A DNA stretch of 64,000 nucleotides from Paracoccus hibiscisoli (GTDB taxonomy: Bacteria; Pseudomonadota; Alphaproteobacteria; Rhodobacterales; Rhodobacteraceae), in the NCBI RefSeq assembly GCF_005048265.1, contig NZ_SUNH01000009.1, positions 62,001 to 126,000 of the forward strand. Direction: 5' to 3'. Positions within the stretch are counted from its first letter, which is position 1; each line of letters opens with the position of its first letter. Below the pieces are notes generated by a model. That model worked only from the letters and a program-made list of their open reading frames with translations, was not told the origin of the DNA and searched no databases. Below are positions 1 through 8,260 of this stretch, piece after piece. Both the position numbers and the translations under genes were made by a program.

Positions 1-635
1 AAAGCCACGAGGCGGGAGCGCCCCTGTATCTGTTCGGCATCCCCAACCAGAAGGAGCAGCGCCTGGATTATGCCATCGGCATCCCCAAGCTGTCCTCGCT
101 GATCCTCAAGCACGACCTGAACGCGCCGCTGGCGGGCCTGGACACCATCCCGCGCGAGGATCAGCCCCCCGTTGCCATCGTCTTCTGGTCGTTCCGCATC
201 ATGGTGGCCCTGGGGTTCGCGATGCTGGGCATCGGGGTCTGGTCGCTCTGGGCGCGCTGGCGGGGCGTGCTGCATGACAGCCCGATGCTGCACCGCGCGG
301 CGCTGGCCATGGCGCCATCGGGCCTGATCGCCGTGCTGGCGGGCTGGGTCACGACCGAGGTCGGGCGCCAACCTTTCACCGTCTATGGCTATCTGCGCAC
401 CGCCGACAGTGCCGCACCGCTGGATGCGGCGGCGGTGGGGGCCTCGCTGATCGCCTTTATCGTCGTTTATTTTGCGGTCTTTGGGGCGGGCACATACTAT
501 ATCCTGCGTCTGATGAACCGCGCACCCAGCAGCAACGAGCCGCGCCTGAAGGACGACCTGGACAGCCCGATCCGCACGGCGGGCACCACGCCCGCCCAGC
601 AGCACCCGACCCGCCGCATCCAACCCGGAGAGTGA
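1..635 (+). CDS. cydA: Cytochrome bd-type (cyanide-insensitive) ubiquinol oxidase subunit I, 3' end
   Basis: This is the C-terminal 210 residues of the large subunit of a bd-type quinol oxidase; the 5' part lies before the window (reading frame begins at base 3). The family oxidises ubiquinol in the inner membrane and reduces oxygen. Visible are the stretch PPVAIVFWSFRIMV leading into a membrane helix, the motif GWVTTEVGRQPFTVYG that matches the conserved GRQPW region, TADS shortly after, and a last helix ending near YYILRLMNR. The GRQP-TVYG-LRTADS pattern fits the CioA/short Q-loop type better than E. coli CydA, but the Q loop itself is outside the window. It is followed directly by cydB, so the two are one operon. 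Confidence 0.93.
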   Translation, partial: SHEAGAPLYLFGIPNQKEQRLDYAIGIPKLSSLILKHDLNAPLAGLDTIPREDQPPVAIVFWSFRIMVALGFAMLGIGVWSLWARWRGVLHDSPMLHRAALAMAPSGLIAVLAGWVTTEVGRQPFTVYGYLRTADSAAPLDAAAVGASLIAFIVVYFAVFGAGTYYILRLMNRAPSSNEPRLKDDLDSPIRTAGTTPAQQHPTRRIQPGE

Positions 636-637
636 CC

Positions 638-1669
638 ATGCCCATTGCCGAAGGCGTTTCGCTGGATCTGACCGTCATCTGGGCCTTCATCATCGCCTTT
701 GCGGTGCTGGTCTATGTGGTGCTGGACGGGTTCGACCTGGGGTTGGGCATGCTGTTCGCGGTCGAACCCGAAGGCCATGACCGCGACGTCATGATGAACT
801 CGGTCGCGCCGGTCTGGGACGGCAACGAGACCTGGCTGGTGCTGGGCGGGGGCGGGCTGTTCGCGGCCTTTCCGCTGGCCTATGCGCTGATCCTGCCCGC
901 GCTTTACGCGCCGATCATGGCGATGCTGCTGGCGCTGATCTTTCGCGGGGTCGCGTTCGAATTCCGCTGGCGGACGACGCGCTGGCGAAAGGTCTGGGAC
1001 GTGGCCTTCATCGGGGGATCGGCGATGGCGGCGCTGGCGCAGGGGATCACTCTGGGCGGGCTGCTGCAGGGCATCGACATCGACAAGGCCGCGCGACAGT
1101 ATTCGGGCGGCTGGTGGGACTGGCTGACGCCCTTCACGCTGATGGTGGGCGTCGCGGTCATGGTCGGCTATGCCCTGCTGGGCGCGACCTGGCTGGTGAT
1201 GAAGACCGAAGGCCCGCTGCAGGACCGGATGCGCAAGCGGGCCTGGGTCCTGGGCGTCGCGACGGTCGTGTTCATGGGCGTGGTCAGCCTGTGGACGCCG
1301 TTCCTGCAGGACGGCTATTACAGCCGCTGGTTCGGGGGTTGGAACATCATCCTGGCGGCGGGCGTCGGGGCGGCGGTGCTGGCCCTGGCCTTTGGCATGT
1401 TCCGCACGCTGATGGTCAATCACCACGACTACTGGCCGTTTTTGTTCGCCCTGGGCATGTTCATCCTGGGCTTTGCGGGGCTGGGATTCTCGATGTTCCC
1501 CTATATCGTCCCCGTTCAGGTCACCATCTGGGAGGCCGCCGCCCCCGAGAACAGCCAGATCTTCATGCTGGTCGGCGCCTCGGTGCTGATCCCGGTGATC
1601 CTGGCCTATACGGCCTATTCCTATTGGGTGTTCCGCGGCAAGATCGACCCGAACGAGGGGTATCACTGA
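638..1669 (+). CDS. cydB: Cytochrome bd-type ubiquinol oxidase subunit II
   Basis: Membrane subunit of the bd oxidase, 343 residues, the usual family length, with about eight hydrophobic segments. The N-terminal region has VLDGFDLGLGML followed by WDGNETWLVLGGGGLFAAFP, both hallmarks of CydB/CioB. I chose ATG 638 because GGAG lies seven bases upstream; a GTG at 632 is also in frame but overlaps the cydA stop. It sits 2 bases after cydA and its stop shares one base with the next start, so translation is probably coupled. The pairing with a DUF2474 gene again suggests the cyanide-insensitive type. Confidence 0.96.
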   Translation: MPIAEGVSLDLTVIWAFIIAFAVLVYVVLDGFDLGLGMLFAVEPEGHDRDVMMNSVAPVWDGNETWLVLGGGGLFAAFPLAYALILPALYAPIMAMLLALIFRGVAFEFRWRTTRWRKVWDVAFIGGSAMAALAQGITLGGLLQGIDIDKAARQYSGGWWDWLTPFTLMVGVAVMVGYALLGATWLVMKTEGPLQDRMRKRAWVLGVATVVFMGVVSLWTPFLQDGYYSRWFGGWNIILAAGVGAAVLALAFGMFRTLMVNHHDYWPFLFALGMFILGFAGLGFSMFPYIVPVQVTIWEAAAPENSQIFMLVGASVLIPVILAYTAYSYWVFRGKIDPNEGYH

Positions 1670-1773
1670 TGCCCGCACCCCTGCGCAAGCTGGGCTGGTT
1701 CGTGGGGTTGTGGCTGGCCAGCGTCGCGGTCATCGGCACGGTGGCCTTTCTGATCCGGCTGTGGATCGTCTGA
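1669..1773 (+). CDS. DUF2474-type small membrane protein of the bd oxidase operon
   Basis: A 34-residue protein: a short basic start (MPAPLRKLGW), one hydrophobic helix of about 20 residues (GLWLASVAVIGTVAFLI) and a short tail RLWIV. Its ATG overlaps the cydB stop (TGATG). Small single-helix proteins of the DUF2474 kind are commonly encoded straight after cioAB/cydAB and, like CydX, are thought to be oxidase accessory subunits. Function here is inferred from position, size and topology only. Confidence 0.75.
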   Translation: MPAPLRKLGWFVGLWLASVAVIGTVAFLIRLWIV

Positions 1774-1829
1774 TCCGCGCTTGACGCCCGGCCGCCGGCG
1801 CGCCATTCAGGCGGCGATGGTTTCCGGCG

Positions 1830-2003
1830 GGCCAAGGTTCCTGCCGGATGAAAAGGGAACGCGGTGAGGTGTAGCCATCAGGCGCCGAACCCGCGACTGC
1901 CCCCGCAACTGTAAGCGGCTAGGCGTTCCGACGATGCCACTGTCCCCTCGGGGGGCGGGAAGGCCGGAACAGCCCGCGATCCGCCAGTCAGGAGACCTGC
2001 CAT
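1830..2003 (+). promoter_or_regulatory. Cobalamin (AdoCbl-type) riboswitch
   Basis: The stretch shows the conserved order of a cobalamin riboswitch: GGTTCC near 1836, GGGAA then CGGTGAGG at about 1855-1870, the core CTGCCCCCGCAACTGTA at about 1897-1913, CCACTG near 1937, GCGGGAAGGC near 1955, and the B12 box GCCAGTCAGGAGACCTGCC at 1983-2001. It lies about 110 bases before the btuF-like gene, so vitamin B12 should repress the importer. No clear intrinsic terminator follows; control may act on translation. Confidence 0.95.
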
Positions 2004-2115
2004 CATCGACACTTCAACCGGGCGGGGTGCCTTGGGGGACGTGCGATGTCGTGGCCCCCGGGTCCTTGCGCGCGGTTTTCCGGCCCCTGCCCCCGTTCTT
2101 CGGGAAGGAAGACGG

Positions 2116-3117
2116 ATGACACGGCTTATTCCGGTCACAGCCCTGCTGCTGGCCCCCCTGATGGCGCAGGCCGCGCCGACCCAATACCCGCTGACCCTGG
2201 ACAATTGCGGCTGGCCGCTGACCTTTGACGGCCCGCCCGACAACGTGGTCTCCATCGGGCAATCCACGACCGAGATCCTCTATGCCCTGCAGGCGCAGGA
2301 CCGCATGGCGGGCACCGCGCTATGGTTCAACGCGGTTCTGCCCGCCTTTGCCGAGGCCGATGCGGGGGTCGAGCGCATCGCCGACAACATGCCCGGATTT
2401 GAGGCCGTGGTGAACAAGCGCCCCGGTTTCGTGCCGACGATGTTCGACTGGATGATCGGCGCGCAGGGCGTGGTGGGCACGCGCGACCAGTTCGCCGATC
2501 TGGGCATCCCCGCCTATGTCATGCCGACCGATTGCGCGGACAAGAACAACACCGTCGGCGCCGACGGCACCCGCCTGGCCGATTTCGACATCGCCACCCT
2601 GTATCAAAGCATCGACGAGATCGCGGCCATCATGGACCTGTCCGATCGGGGCGACGCCGTGGTCGCGGACCTGCGCGCGCGAGAGGCTGCGGCGGTCGAT
2701 CGCGCGCAGGCGCTGGACCTGCCCGATGCCTCGGCTGTGGTGTGGTTCTCGTCGGCGCATCTGGAGGTCGATCCCTATGTCGCGGGCGGGCGGGGCATCC
2801 CGGCCTGGATGCTGCGCGCCCTGGGCCTGCGCAATGTCGTGACCTCGGACGAGGAATGGCCGACCGTGGGCTGGGAAAGCATCGCCCGCGCCGATCCGTC
2901 CGTCATCGTGATCGCGCGGATGGACCGCCGCCGCTTTCCCGCCGATGACCACCAGGCCAAGCTGGACTTCCTGGCCCGCGACCCCGTGACCAGCCAGATG
3001 ACCGCCGTGCGCGAAGGCCGCATCGTCATCCTGGACGCCGAGGCGATGCATGCCGGCATCCGCATGATCGACGGGCTGGAGGCGCTGACCGACGCCATGG
3101 CGGACCTGCCGCGATGA
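2116..3117 (+). CDS. btuF: Cobalamin-type ABC transporter substrate-binding protein
   Basis: A 333-residue periplasmic binding protein of the BtuF/FepB (COG0614) fold. It begins with a signal peptide (MTRLIPVTALLLAPLMAQAA), then shows the family pattern NVVSIGQSTTEILYAL, a long central helix (about 165-200) and a second lobe with VVWFSSAHLEV and SVIVIARMDRR. ATG 2116 was chosen because it starts the signal peptide and follows a GGAAG-rich stretch; an upstream in-frame start at 2032 would destroy the signal peptide. The cobalamin riboswitch upstream and the overlapping permease point to corrinoid uptake. Sequence alone cannot separate B12 from other chelates; the riboswitch is the main argument. 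Confidence 0.87.
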   Translation: MTRLIPVTALLLAPLMAQAAPTQYPLTLDNCGWPLTFDGPPDNVVSIGQSTTEILYALQAQDRMAGTALWFNAVLPAFAEADAGVERIADNMPGFEAVVNKRPGFVPTMFDWMIGAQGVVGTRDQFADLGIPAYVMPTDCADKNNTVGADGTRLADFDIATLYQSIDEIAAIMDLSDRGDAVVADLRAREAAAVDRAQALDLPDASAVVWFSSAHLEVDPYVAGGRGIPAWMLRALGLRNVVTSDEEWPTVGWESIARADPSVIVIARMDRRRFPADDHQAKLDFLARDPVTSQMTAVREGRIVILDAEAMHAGIRMIDGLEALTDAMADLPR

Positions 3118-4178
3118 GCGTGGCCGCGGCCAGCGCGCCCCTGACCCGCCAGGGGCTACGTGCCGCCCGGCAGGCGGCCTGGGTCACGGCGGTGCTGACC
3201 GCGGCCCTGCTGGCCGGGATCTGCATCGGGGAAACCCCGATTTCCGTGACGACCGTCCTGCAGGTTCTGGCCAACCGCCTGTGGGGCGCCGATCACGCGC
3301 TGGACGCGATCGAGGCGGGGATCATCTGGTCCTATCGCCTGCCGCGCACGCTGGTTGCGGGGGCCTGCGGGGCGGGGCTGGCGATCTGCGGGCTGGTCCT
3401 GCAATCGCTGCTGCGCAACGCGCTGGCGGACCCCTGGCTGCTGGGCATTTCGGCTGGCGCCTCGACCGGGGCGGTGCTGGTGACGGTGGCGGGCTTGGGC
3501 GGCGGCATGGTCGCCATGTCGGGCGGCGCGCTGATGGGCGCGCTGACCGCCTTCGCGCTGGTCGCGGGGCTGGCGCGGCTGTCGGGCGGCGGGCCGGGCG
3601 CGCGCGGCGCGGGACAGATCGTGCTGGCGGGCATCGCCGGGTCGCAGCTGTTCAACGCGCTGACCTCCTTCGTGATCGCGAAATCGGCCAGCGCGGAACA
3701 GGCGCGCGGGCTGATGTTCTGGCTGCTGGGCAATCTGTCGGGGGTGCGCTGGCCCGATGTGCATCTGGCCGTTCCCGCCGCGCTGATCGCACTGATCGTG
3801 GTGGCGGCCCATGCGCGCAGTCTGGACGCATTCGCCTTTGGCGCGGAATCGGCGGCCTCTCTGGGGGTGCCGGTGCGGCGGGTTCAGGTGGTGCTGATCG
3901 GGGCCGCGGCGATGGCGGCCGCCGTGATGGTGTCGATCACCGGGGCCATCGGCTTCGTGGGCCTGGTGGTGCCCCATGCCGCGCGGCTGCTGGTCGGCGT
4001 GCGGCACGGGCGGCTGGTGCCGGCATCGGCGCTGATCGGGGCGGTCTTCCTGATCGGGGCCGACATCCTGTCGCGGGTGCTGATCCCGGGGCAGGTGCTG
4101 CCCATCGGGGTGGTGACCGCGCTGGTCGGCGCGCCGATCTTTGCGGTGATCCTGATCCGCCACCGGGGGGCGTCGTGA
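3114..4178 (+). CDS. btuC: FecCD/BtuC-family ABC transporter permease
   Basis: Inner-membrane permease of 354 residues with about ten hydrophobic segments. It shows family hallmarks: YRLPRTLVAGACGAGLAICG near residues 63-82, then NALADPWLLGISAGAS, and late in the protein GAIGFVGLVVPHAARLLVG, which faces the ATPase. Its ATG overlaps the btuF stop (ATGA) and its stop overlaps the next start. Role: the transmembrane path for the corrinoid delivered by the binding protein. Confidence 0.92.
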   Translation: MSVAAASAPLTRQGLRAARQAAWVTAVLTAALLAGICIGETPISVTTVLQVLANRLWGADHALDAIEAGIIWSYRLPRTLVAGACGAGLAICGLVLQSLLRNALADPWLLGISAGASTGAVLVTVAGLGGGMVAMSGGALMGALTAFALVAGLARLSGGGPGARGAGQIVLAGIAGSQLFNALTSFVIAKSASAEQARGLMFWLLGNLSGVRWPDVHLAVPAALIALIVVAAHARSLDAFAFGAESAASLGVPVRRVQVVLIGAAAMAAAVMVSITGAIGFVGLVVPHAARLLVGVRHGRLVPASALIGAVFLIGADILSRVLIPGQVLPIGVVTALVGAPIFAVILIRHRGAS

Positions 4179-4936
4179 TGCTGTCGGGCCAGGATCTGAC
4201 CCTGCGCCGCGGCGGTGCGCGCATCGTGGACGGCGTCACCCTGGCGGTGCAGGAGGGCGAGGTCCTGGGCCTGATCGGCCCGAACGGGTCGGGCAAATCG
4301 ACATTGATGCGGCTGCTGGCCGGGCTGCTGCGCCCCGATCAGGGACAGGTCACGCTGGAGGGGCAACCGCTGGCGGCCCTGGGGCCGCGCGGGGTGGCGC
4401 GCCGCCTGGCCTTTGTCGCGCAATTCTCGGAGACGGCACAGCGCCTGACCGTCCGCGACGCGGTCGAGCTGGGCCGCACCCCCTGGCTGGACGCGCGCGC
4501 CCCCTGGTCCCCCCAGGACGAGGCGCATGTCACCCACGCCCTGTCCCTGCTGGACATGGCTGGGTTCGAGGCCCGCGATTGGGCCTCGCTGTCGGGGGGA
4601 GAGCGCCAGCGCGTCCATATCGCCCGCGCGCTGGCCCAGACCCCCCGCATCCTGATGCTGGACGAGCCGACGAACCATCTGGACATCCGCCACCAGCTGC
4701 AGGTGCTGGATCTGGTGGCGCGCCTGCCGCTGACCGTGGTGATGGCGCTGCACGATCTGAACCAAGCGATGCGCTGTGACCGGCTGGCGGTGATGCAGGC
4801 GGGGCGGCTGGTGGCGCTTGGCCCGCCCGCGCAGGTTCTGGACGATGCGCTGCTGTGCGACGTCTTCGGCGTGCGGGCGCAGCGGCTGACCGACCCCGAT
4901 GACGGCAGCGCGATCCTGCGGTTTCAGCCCAGATAG
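4178..4936 (+). CDS. btuD: ABC transporter ATPase of the corrinoid importer
   Basis: ATP-binding subunit of 252 residues that energises the BtuC-type permease. Walker A is GPNGSGKST at 34-42, the signature is LSGGERQRVHIARAL and Walker B is ILMLDEPTNHLD, followed by the switch histidine in VVMALHDLN. The arrangement and length match FecE/BtuD-type ATPases. ATG 4178 shares a base with the permease stop; a GTG one codon earlier is also possible. The last 13 bases overlap the 3' end of the opposite-strand thiQ. Confidence 0.92.
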   Translation: MLSGQDLTLRRGGARIVDGVTLAVQEGEVLGLIGPNGSGKSTLMRLLAGLLRPDQGQVTLEGQPLAALGPRGVARRLAFVAQFSETAQRLTVRDAVELGRTPWLDARAPWSPQDEAHVTHALSLLDMAGFEARDWASLSGGERQRVHIARALAQTPRILMLDEPTNHLDIRHQLQVLDLVARLPLTVVMALHDLNQAMRCDRLAVMQAGRLVALGPPAQVLDDALLCDVFGVRAQRLTDPDDGSAILRFQPR

Positions 4937-5610
4937 GCCCGCAGCCCCGGCGGCGGATCGTCCAGCAGCGGCCCGGTCGGGCGCGGCGGGTGGACGCGCC
5001 CCCCCTCGACCAGCAGGGTGTCGGGGGCAAAGGCGCGGGCATCGGCGGGGTCATGGGTGACCATCAGCACGGTGGTGTCGGCGGCGATCTGCGCCAACAG
5101 GGCCAGCATCTCGGCCTTGAGCGCCGGGCCAAGCGCCGCGAAGGGTTCGTCCAGCAGCAGCAGGGGGCGTGCCCGCAGCAGCACGCGAGCCAGCGCCACG
5201 CGGCTTTGCTGGCCACCTGACAGGGCATCGGGGCGGCGCGCGCCCAGGCAGGACAGGCCGACCTGGTCCAGCACCTGGGCCACGCGGGCCTGCTGCGCGC
5301 GGTTCAGCCGCAGGTCCGGGCGCAGGCCCATCCCTATATTTTGTTTCACGCTCAGATGCGGAAACAAATTGTTGTGCTGAAACAGGATCGAGACGGGGCG
5401 TTTTCCAGGCGGCATCGCGGTGATGTCCTGCCCCTCCCACAGCAGGCGTCCTTGGGTCGGGGCCAGAAACCCCGCCACCAGCGCCAGCAGGGTCGATTTG
5501 CCGGAGCCGGAGGCACCGATGACGGCATGCCTGCCCGCGGGAACGGTCAGGTCGGCGGTTAGGGTGAAATCATCCTGACGCAGAAGGATGTCGCGGAATT
5601 CAAGCGCCAT
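4924..5610 (-). CDS. thiQ: Thiamine ABC transporter ATP-binding protein
   Basis: ATPase of 228 residues, compact as is usual for ThiQ. Walker A is GASGSGKST, the signature is LSGGQQSRVALARVL and Walker B is LLLLDEPFAALG. The start MALEFRDILL at 5610 was chosen; it lies inside the last codons of thiP, while an earlier in-frame ATG at 5628 would increase the overlap. Third gene of a thiB-thiP-thiQ operon under the TPP riboswitch at 8124-8206. It powers thiamine or TPP uptake. Confidence 0.92.
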   Translation of the reverse strand: MALEFRDILLRQDDFTLTADLTVPAGRHAVIGASGSGKSTLLALVAGFLAPTQGRLLWEGQDITAMPPGKRPVSILFQHNNLFPHLSVKQNIGMGLRPDLRLNRAQQARVAQVLDQVGLSCLGARRPDALSGGQQSRVALARVLLRARPLLLLDEPFAALGPALKAEMLALLAQIAADTTVLMVTHDPADARAFAPDTLLVEGGRVHPPRPTGPLLDDPPPGLRAYLG

Positions 5611-7135
5611 GGCGGCCTCCCCTGTCAAAGGCCCAGAACAGGGCCAGGCTGATCGCCATCAGCAGCAGCGCGCAGGCCGCCGCATCCGCCATCCGATAGC
5701 CGTTCATCAGCTGATACAGCATCAGCGGCAGCGTCGGATTATCGCCCGCGAACAAGGTGATCACACCCAGATCGCCCATCGCCAGCGCCGCCGCCAGCCC
5801 AGCGCCAAAGCCCAGGGGTCGCGCCAGGCGCGGCAGCACCAGCAGCCGCAGCCGCGCCCAGCCCCGCAGGTCCAGCGAGGCGGCCAGCCTGCCGTAATCG
5901 TCCTGCAGCGTGCGCGCCGCCGGGATTAGTGCGCGCAGCGCGAAGGGCAGCGCCATGGCCGCGTTGATCAGCGCGGTGACCGGCAGGGCCATCTGCTGCG
6001 GCGTGACCGTCCCGCGCAGCAGGATGAACAGCCCCGTCCCCAGCACCAGCGGAGAGGCGATCAGCGGCAGCATGCCCGCCCCCTCGACCCACCGCGCCCC
6101 ACCGCGCGCGATGGTCAGAGCCAGCGCCAGCGCCGCCCCCGACGCCAGCAGAGCCGAGGTCACCGCCATCAGTACCGACCGCCGGGTGGCCTGCCAGACC
6201 TCGGGCGGCAGGGTGGTCAGGCGCGGCAGCCCGGCCAGCGTGACCGAGATCAGTGGCGCCAGCAGGAACGCCGCCGCCGCCGCGATCACCGCCGCATCCG
6301 CCAGCCGCCGCCAGCCGCCGGGCGCGGGCGGTCCGCCCACCGCGTCCAGCCCCGCGCCAAAGCCCGCCGGAATTGCGATGCGCGCCGCCAGCAGGGCCGC
6401 GCCCACGCAGATCGCGATCTGCACCAGCCCCAGGGCCGCCGCCCGCCCCAGATCGAAATCGAACCGGAATGCCTGATAGATCGCCAGCTCGACCGTGGTC
6501 GCCCGCGGCCCCCCGCCCAAGGCCAGCGCCACCGTGAACGAGGTCAGGCAGACCAGGAACACCGCCAGCCAGACGCCCGGCAGCACGCCGCGCAGCATCG
6601 GGCGTTCCAGATGGCGGGCGATGTCGCGGGGCGCGAAATCAAGGCTGGCGGCCAGCCGGAAGCGTTCCGCCGGGATCGCCTGCCAGCCCTGCAGGATCAG
6701 CCGCACCGACAGCGGCAGGTTGAAGAACACATGCGCCAGGATCACCCCCTGCCAGCCATAGATGCCGATGGCGGGCAGACCCACGGCCTCCAGCGCGCCG
6801 TTCAGCGCGCCGTTGCGGCCAAAGATCGCGATCAGGCCCAGCACCGCCACGATCACCGGCAGGATGAAGGGCGCGCCCAGCAGCGTGACCAGCAGCCCGC
6901 GCCCCCGGAACCGCCGCCGCGCCAGCGCACGGGCGACCGGCACGGCCAGCGCCGCCGACAGGGTTGCGGACAGCGCCGCCTGCCACAGCGTGAACCAGAC
7001 GGCGCGCAGGTCCCATTCGGTCAGGCCCGACAGCCCGCCCGCCACCCAGGCCACCGCCGCCAGCGTGCCCAGGATCAGGGCTGCCAGCGCCCCCGCGATG
7101 GCGTGGCCGATGCTCAGCGGAAGGCCCGCTGCCAT
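5600..7135 (-). CDS. thiP: Thiamine/TPP ABC transporter permease
   Basis: Large inner-membrane permease of 511 residues with about twelve hydrophobic segments in two homologous halves, the ThiP layout. Each half has a binding-protein-dependent permease (EAA-type) loop: near VVELAIYQAFRFDFDLGRAAALGLVQ in the middle and LAASLDLRGWARLRLLVLPRL near the C-terminus. It overlaps the end of thiB by 22 bases and thiQ by 11, so the three are translated together. The substrate assignment comes from the ThiB partner and the riboswitch. Confidence 0.93.
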   Translation of the reverse strand: MAAGLPLSIGHAIAGALAALILGTLAAVAWVAGGLSGLTEWDLRAVWFTLWQAALSATLSAALAVPVARALARRRFRGRGLLVTLLGAPFILPVIVAVLGLIAIFGRNGALNGALEAVGLPAIGIYGWQGVILAHVFFNLPLSVRLILQGWQAIPAERFRLAASLDFAPRDIARHLERPMLRGVLPGVWLAVFLVCLTSFTVALALGGGPRATTVELAIYQAFRFDFDLGRAAALGLVQIAICVGAALLAARIAIPAGFGAGLDAVGGPPAPGGWRRLADAAVIAAAAAFLLAPLISVTLAGLPRLTTLPPEVWQATRRSVLMAVTSALLASGAALALALTIARGGARWVEGAGMLPLIASPLVLGTGLFILLRGTVTPQQMALPVTALINAAMALPFALRALIPAARTLQDDYGRLAASLDLRGWARLRLLVLPRLARPLGFGAGLAAALAMGDLGVITLFAGDNPTLPLMLYQLMNGYRMADAAACALLLMAISLALFWAFDRGGRHGA

Positions 7136-8085
7136 TCGTCCAGGGCGGGGGCGCGGAGGGCCTCGGCCTCGTCTTCGGAGAGGAACAGCGTGGTGTCGGG
7201 GCGCGGCAGGTCGCGCATCACCTGCGGCCAGTCATCCTGCGGCAGTTTGGCGGGCAGGGACCAGTTGGCCAGCGGGATCGTCGCCTGGAAATCGGGGGTC
7301 AGCACCCAGTCCATGAACTGCTGGGCCAGTTCGGGCTGGTCGGTGCCGGCCACCTGGGCCACCAGTTCGGCCATGAAGTAATGCCCCTCGGGGAAGATCG
7401 CGGCGCGCTTGGTGTCGTCCTCCTCGGCGGCGATGTGATAGGCGGGGGAGGTGGTGTAGGACAGCACCATATCCGCCTCTCCATCCGTGAACAGGCCATA
7501 GGATTCCGACCAGCCGCGGGTGACGGTCAGCACCTTGGGGGCCAGCTTGGCCCAGGCCTCGCCCGCCTGATCGCCATAGACCGACTTGACCCAGAGCAGC
7601 ATCGCCAGACCCGACACGGAACTGCGCGGGTCCTGGATGACGATGCGGATATCCTCGGCCTCCAGCAGCTCGGCAAAGCTGGCGGGCGGGTTCTCCAGCC
7701 GGGTGCTGTCATAGACAAAGGCCGTCTCACCCCAGTTGTAAGGCAGGAAGATCTCATCCTCCCACGCGATGGGCAGCGACAGGTCGGACGTGTCCTGCCC
7801 GTGCGGTGCGAACAGGCCCGATGCGCGGGCGCGCGCGGTCATGTCGGTGTTCAGGCCAAAGACGATGTCGGCCTGGGTGCCCGCCCCCTCCATCATCACG
7901 CGGGGCAGCACGTCGCCGGTCACGAATTGCAGGTCGCAATCGCAGATCGCCTCGAACCCCTGTTCGATGGCGGGGCCGGGGCCCCATTCGCTGGTGACGC
8001 TGTCGCCGGCATAGACGGTCAGGACGCGGTCCTGCGCGATCACGGGGGTGGCCAGCAGCAGGGCGGGAATCAGGATGGATTTCAT
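7114..8085 (-). CDS. thiB: Thiamine ABC transporter substrate-binding protein
   Basis: Periplasmic binding protein of 323 residues starting with a signal peptide (MKSILIPALLLATPVIAQ). Family features include VLTVYAGDSVTSEWGPG after cleavage, ADIVFGLNTDM, and PYNWGETAFVYDS; WGPGPAIEQGFE and SVSGLAMLLW are typical of ThiB (TbpA). AAAGGAAGG lies six bases before the ATG. First gene after the TPP riboswitch, so it should be expressed when thiamine pyrophosphate is scarce. Confidence 0.94.
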   Translation of the reverse strand: MKSILIPALLLATPVIAQDRVLTVYAGDSVTSEWGPGPAIEQGFEAICDCDLQFVTGDVLPRVMMEGAGTQADIVFGLNTDMTARARASGLFAPHGQDTSDLSLPIAWEDEIFLPYNWGETAFVYDSTRLENPPASFAELLEAEDIRIVIQDPRSSVSGLAMLLWVKSVYGDQAGEAWAKLAPKVLTVTRGWSESYGLFTDGEADMVLSYTTSPAYHIAAEEDDTKRAAIFPEGHYFMAELVAQVAGTDQPELAQQFMDWVLTPDFQATIPLANWSLPAKLPQDDWPQVMRDLPRPDTTLFLSEDEAEALRAPALDEWQRAFR

Positions 8086-8123
8086 CGGCGGCCTTCCTTT
8101 CAGGGATCACGAAAGAAGGGTGT

Positions 8124-8206
8124 GCCGCACCTTCCCTCCGCCGGTTTGACCCGGATCAGGTTCAACGGGTCCGCATGCGCGTCTCAGCCCGACAGGGCAC
8201 CCCGAG
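8124..8206 (-). promoter_or_regulatory. TPP riboswitch (thi box)
   Basis: Read on the minus strand, the segment has GGGGTGCCC at its 5' end, GGCTGAGA, then ACCCGTTGAACCTGATCCGG and a closing GGAAGGTGC, the conserved parts of a TPP riboswitch in the right order. It lies 38 bases before thiB. Binding of TPP would shut off the thiBPQ importer; since the SD of thiB is only some 20 bases further on, control of translation is plausible. Confidence 0.96.
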
Positions 8207-8260
8207 GTTGCCCCGAATGTAGAGGTTTCGCGCGTCCGCGCAAGCGGATAGAAACCGCCC

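Noticed and set aside
497..1678. A 393-codon minus-strand frame opposite cydB
   Set aside because: Antisense shadow of a clear oxidase subunit gene, without family features.
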